6,506 bases of DNA, from the NCBI GenBank assembly GCA_024762485.1, contig JANTHH010000155.1:1-6506 (forward strand), read 5' to 3'. The position numbers and the translations under genes were made by a program. The stretch comes from Chromatiales bacterium (GTDB taxonomy: Bacteria > Pseudomonadota > Gammaproteobacteria > Chromatiales > Chromatiaceae). Positions 5,188 through 6,506 of this stretch are shown here, in pieces; the stretch's first letter is position 1; every line of letters begins with the position of its first letter. Under the pieces are notes generated by a model, which saw only the letters and a list, made by a program, of their open reading frames with translations, had not been told where the DNA came from and did not search any database.

Positions 5188-5832
5188 TCAGCCCTCTTCT
5201 TCGCCGCCGCCCTCTGCCTCGGTACCGGCCTCCCCGCCCTCATCCGGCTCTTCGCCGACCCGAGAGGCATGGATGGAGATCACCGGCTGGTTGTGCTCCT
5301 CGTCCAGAGGCACCGTCAGCTCGACACCGGCAGGCAGGGCCACGTCGGACAGGTGCAGCATGGCACCGATCTCCAGACCCGAGGCGTCCACCTCGATGAA
5401 CTCCGGCAGGTCCTTGGCCAGGCAGAGGATCTCCAGCTCGGTGACATGGTGCGAAATCTCGCCACCCGCCTTGACACCGGGGGCCTGCTCTTCGCCAGCG
5501 AAATGCAGCGGGACATTCATCCGCAGCTTCTCCGACGCCGACACCCGCTGCAGGTCCACATGCAGCAGAATGGGCTTGGCCGGATGGCGCTGCAGGTCGC
5601 GCAGGATCACCTGCTGCGGCTTGCCGTCCACTTTCACCGTCAGGACATGTGAATAGAAGGCCTCGTTGTCGAGGTGGTGCATCAGGTGATTGTGCTTAAC
5701 CGCGAACATCTCGGGGGCAGCATCACCACCGTATATGATGCCCGGAACCAAACCCTGACGACGCAGGCGGCGGCTCGCACCCTTCCCTGCATCGACACGG
5801 CCTACTGCGTCGATCTCAAAATTCTCTTGCAT
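5188..5832 (-). CDS. rplY: 50S ribosomal protein L25/general stress protein Ctc
   Basis: This ribosomal protein binds 5S rRNA in the large subunit. The product is 214 residues, the long Ctc/TL5 form rather than the about 94-residue single-domain E. coli L25. Residues 1-90 form the L25 domain with the signature GKGASRRLRRQGLVPGIIYG (16-35) and LRDLQRHP...HVDLQRV, the 5S-binding face. Residues about 95-190 form the C-terminal beta domain (LRMNVPLHF to QPVISIHA). The last 22 residues are a Glu/Gly-rich acidic tail, common in proteobacterial Ctc. ATG 5832 is preferred over the in-frame TTG at 5850 because AGGAG (5843-5839) lies six bases before the ATG and inside the longer reading. It follows prs on the same strand after 107 bases and is probably co-transcribed. 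Its transcript is likely ended by the hairpin at 5132-5162. Confidence 0.97.
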   Translation of the reverse strand: MQENFEIDAVGRVDAGKGASRRLRRQGLVPGIIYGGDAAPEMFAVKHNHLMHHLDNEAFYSHVLTVKVDGKPQQVILRDLQRHPAKPILLHVDLQRVSASEKLRMNVPLHFAGEEQAPGVKAGGEISHHVTELEILCLAKDLPEFIEVDASGLEIGAMLHLSDVALPAGVELTVPLDEEHNQPVISIHASRVGEEPDEGGEAGTEAEGGGEEEG

Positions 5833-5838
5833 GACAGT

Positions 5839-5843
5839 CTCCT
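5839..5843 (-). promoter_or_regulatory. Shine-Dalgarno that fixes the rplY ATG
   Basis: AGGAG on the minus strand lies six bases upstream of ATG 5832. It falls inside any reading that starts at the TTG of 5850, which has no comparable site, so the shorter start is preferred. Confidence 0.85.
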
Positions 5844-5901
5844 CTGACAAGAGATGGCTTTAATTACCGCGGGCCTGCGACCTGGTCACCACGGCGCGTG
5901 T

Positions 5902-5917
5902 CGGGGCAACAGCCCCG
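5902..5917 (-). other. Hairpin in the prs-rplY intergenic region
   Basis: CGGGGC and GCCCCG form a perfect 6-bp stem with a four-base loop (TGTT on the minus strand), 23 bases after the prs stop. No T-tract follows, so it is not an intrinsic terminator; a 3'-end stabilising or processing structure is possible. The remaining bases up to rplY contain a TAATTA patch near 5860, which is too weak alone to call a promoter. Confidence 0.4.
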
Positions 5918-5939
5918 GTGTCTGCCCGCTGCTCAACGT

Positions 5940-6506
5940 TCAATCGATGAACAGCGAACTGACGGATTCCTCGTTACTGATGCGGCGCATCGACTCGGCC
6001 AGCAGGCCGGCGATGGACAGCTGGCGGATCCTGCCACAGGCCTGCGCGGCCTCGGTCAGTGGGATGGTGTTCGACACCACCAACTCGTCCAACTGGGAGG
6101 AGGCAATGTTGTCCACCGCGGGTCCGGAGAGCACTGCGTGGGTACAGTACGCCACCACCTTTGCCGCACCGTGCTCCTTCAGCGCCTGCGCCGCCTTGCA
6201 CAGGGTGCCGGCGGTATCCACCAGGTCATCGACCAGCACGCAGGAGCGGCCTTCCACATCACCGATGATGTTCATCACCTGGGACACATTGGCCTTAGGC
6301 CGGCGCTTGTCGATGATCGCCAGATCGGCATCGTCGAGCCGTTTCGCCAGCGCCCGGGCCCGCACCACGCCCCCCACATCGGGAGAGACCACGATGAGAT
6401 CCTTGTATCCCTGCCTCCAGATGTCTCCGAGCAGGATGGGCGAGGAGTAGACATTGTCCACCGGGATATCGAAAAAGCCCTGGATCTGGTCGGCATGCAG
6501 ATCCAT
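5940..6506 (-). CDS. prs: Ribose-phosphate pyrophosphokinase (PRPP synthetase), C-terminal part
   Basis: The enzyme transfers pyrophosphate from ATP to ribose 5-phosphate and makes PRPP for purine, pyrimidine, histidine, tryptophan and NAD synthesis. The window holds the last 189 codons including the stop. The reading is open at the window end. The Met there is internal, because it aligns with the position just before DLHADQIQGFF, about 127 residues into the usual 315-residue protein. Seen here are the active-site HADQIQGFF, SPDVGGVVRAR, the flexible catalytic loop IDKRRPKANVSQVM, the PRPP-binding loop VLVDDLVDTAGTL (visible residues 90-102) and the conserved end RRISNEESVSSLF. The class I bacterial form is clear. 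rplY follows on the same strand without an obvious terminator between, as in the ispE-prs-rplY-pth arrangement of many gammaproteobacteria. Confidence 0.97.
   Translation of the reverse strand: MDLHADQIQGFFDIPVDNVYSSPILLGDIWRQGYKDLIVVSPDVGGVVRARALAKRLDDADLAIIDKRRPKANVSQVMNIIGDVEGRSCVLVDDLVDTAGTLCKAAQALKEHGAAKVVAYCTHAVLSGPAVDNIASSQLDELVVSNTIPLTEAAQACGRIRQLSIAGLLAESMRRISNEESVSSLFID

Noticed and set aside
4682..5656. 324-codon plus-strand open frame across pth and rplY
   Set aside because: It is antisense to two firmly identified genes and crosses their terminator; the composition (Ser/Arg/Pro-rich, low-complexity) is that of a shadow frame.
5833..5850. TTG start giving rplY six more residues
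   Set aside because: The Shine-Dalgarno AGGAG lies within this extension and is correctly spaced for ATG 5832; the family starts near MQENFEI.
5854..6450. 198-codon plus-strand open frame antisense to prs
   Set aside because: It lies opposite a conserved prs sequence and has no motif of its own.

Overview
The window looks like the chromosome of a GC-rich gammaproteobacterium, by eye about 60% GC. The evidence is a tRNA-Tyr / tRNA-Gly / tRNA-Thr / EF-Tu cluster in the order known from E. coli and Pseudomonas, and a prs-rplY-pth block in the order common in Pseudomonas-like and sulfur-oxidising gammaproteobacteria. The long two-domain L25/Ctc and the FadL-type porin fit an environmental lineage near the Chromatiales, but that placement is inference and no species can be named from sequence alone.

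Layout. (1) Positions 1-617, minus strand: the first 32 codons of tuf, preceded in transcription order by tRNA-Thr(GGT), tRNA-Gly(TCC) and tRNA-Tyr(GTA), all driven by a near-consensus sigma-70 promoter at 589-617. (2) Positions 735-4532, plus strand: three genes that look functionally unrelated. They are UDP-glucose 6-dehydrogenase (ugd), a FadL/OmpP1/TodX-family outer-membrane protein with its own GTG start and a very strong downstream hairpin, and a 168-residue protein with only a cyclic-nucleotide-binding-like fold. (3) Positions 4529-6506, minus strand: prs (3' part), rplY/ctc and pth, a translation and nucleotide housekeeping block, with an intrinsic terminator between rplY and pth.

How the parts work together. 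The two minus-strand blocks serve translation: tRNAs and EF-Tu on one side; a 5S rRNA-binding ribosomal protein, peptidyl-tRNA recycling and PRPP supply on the other. The plus-strand genes between them concern the envelope (UDP-glucuronate for surface polysaccharide, uptake of hydrophobic compounds) and possibly regulation. Each is separated from its neighbour by 189 to 450 bases, so they are probably three single transcription units rather than an operon.

I found no mobile element, CRISPR array or defence cassette, and no convincing new multi-gene system. The least ordinary items are the stand-alone degenerate cNMP-binding-like protein with its Cys/His-rich composition, its stop codon interlocked with that of pth, the terminator abutting the pth ribosome binding site, and a 16-bp perfect palindrome just upstream of ugd.
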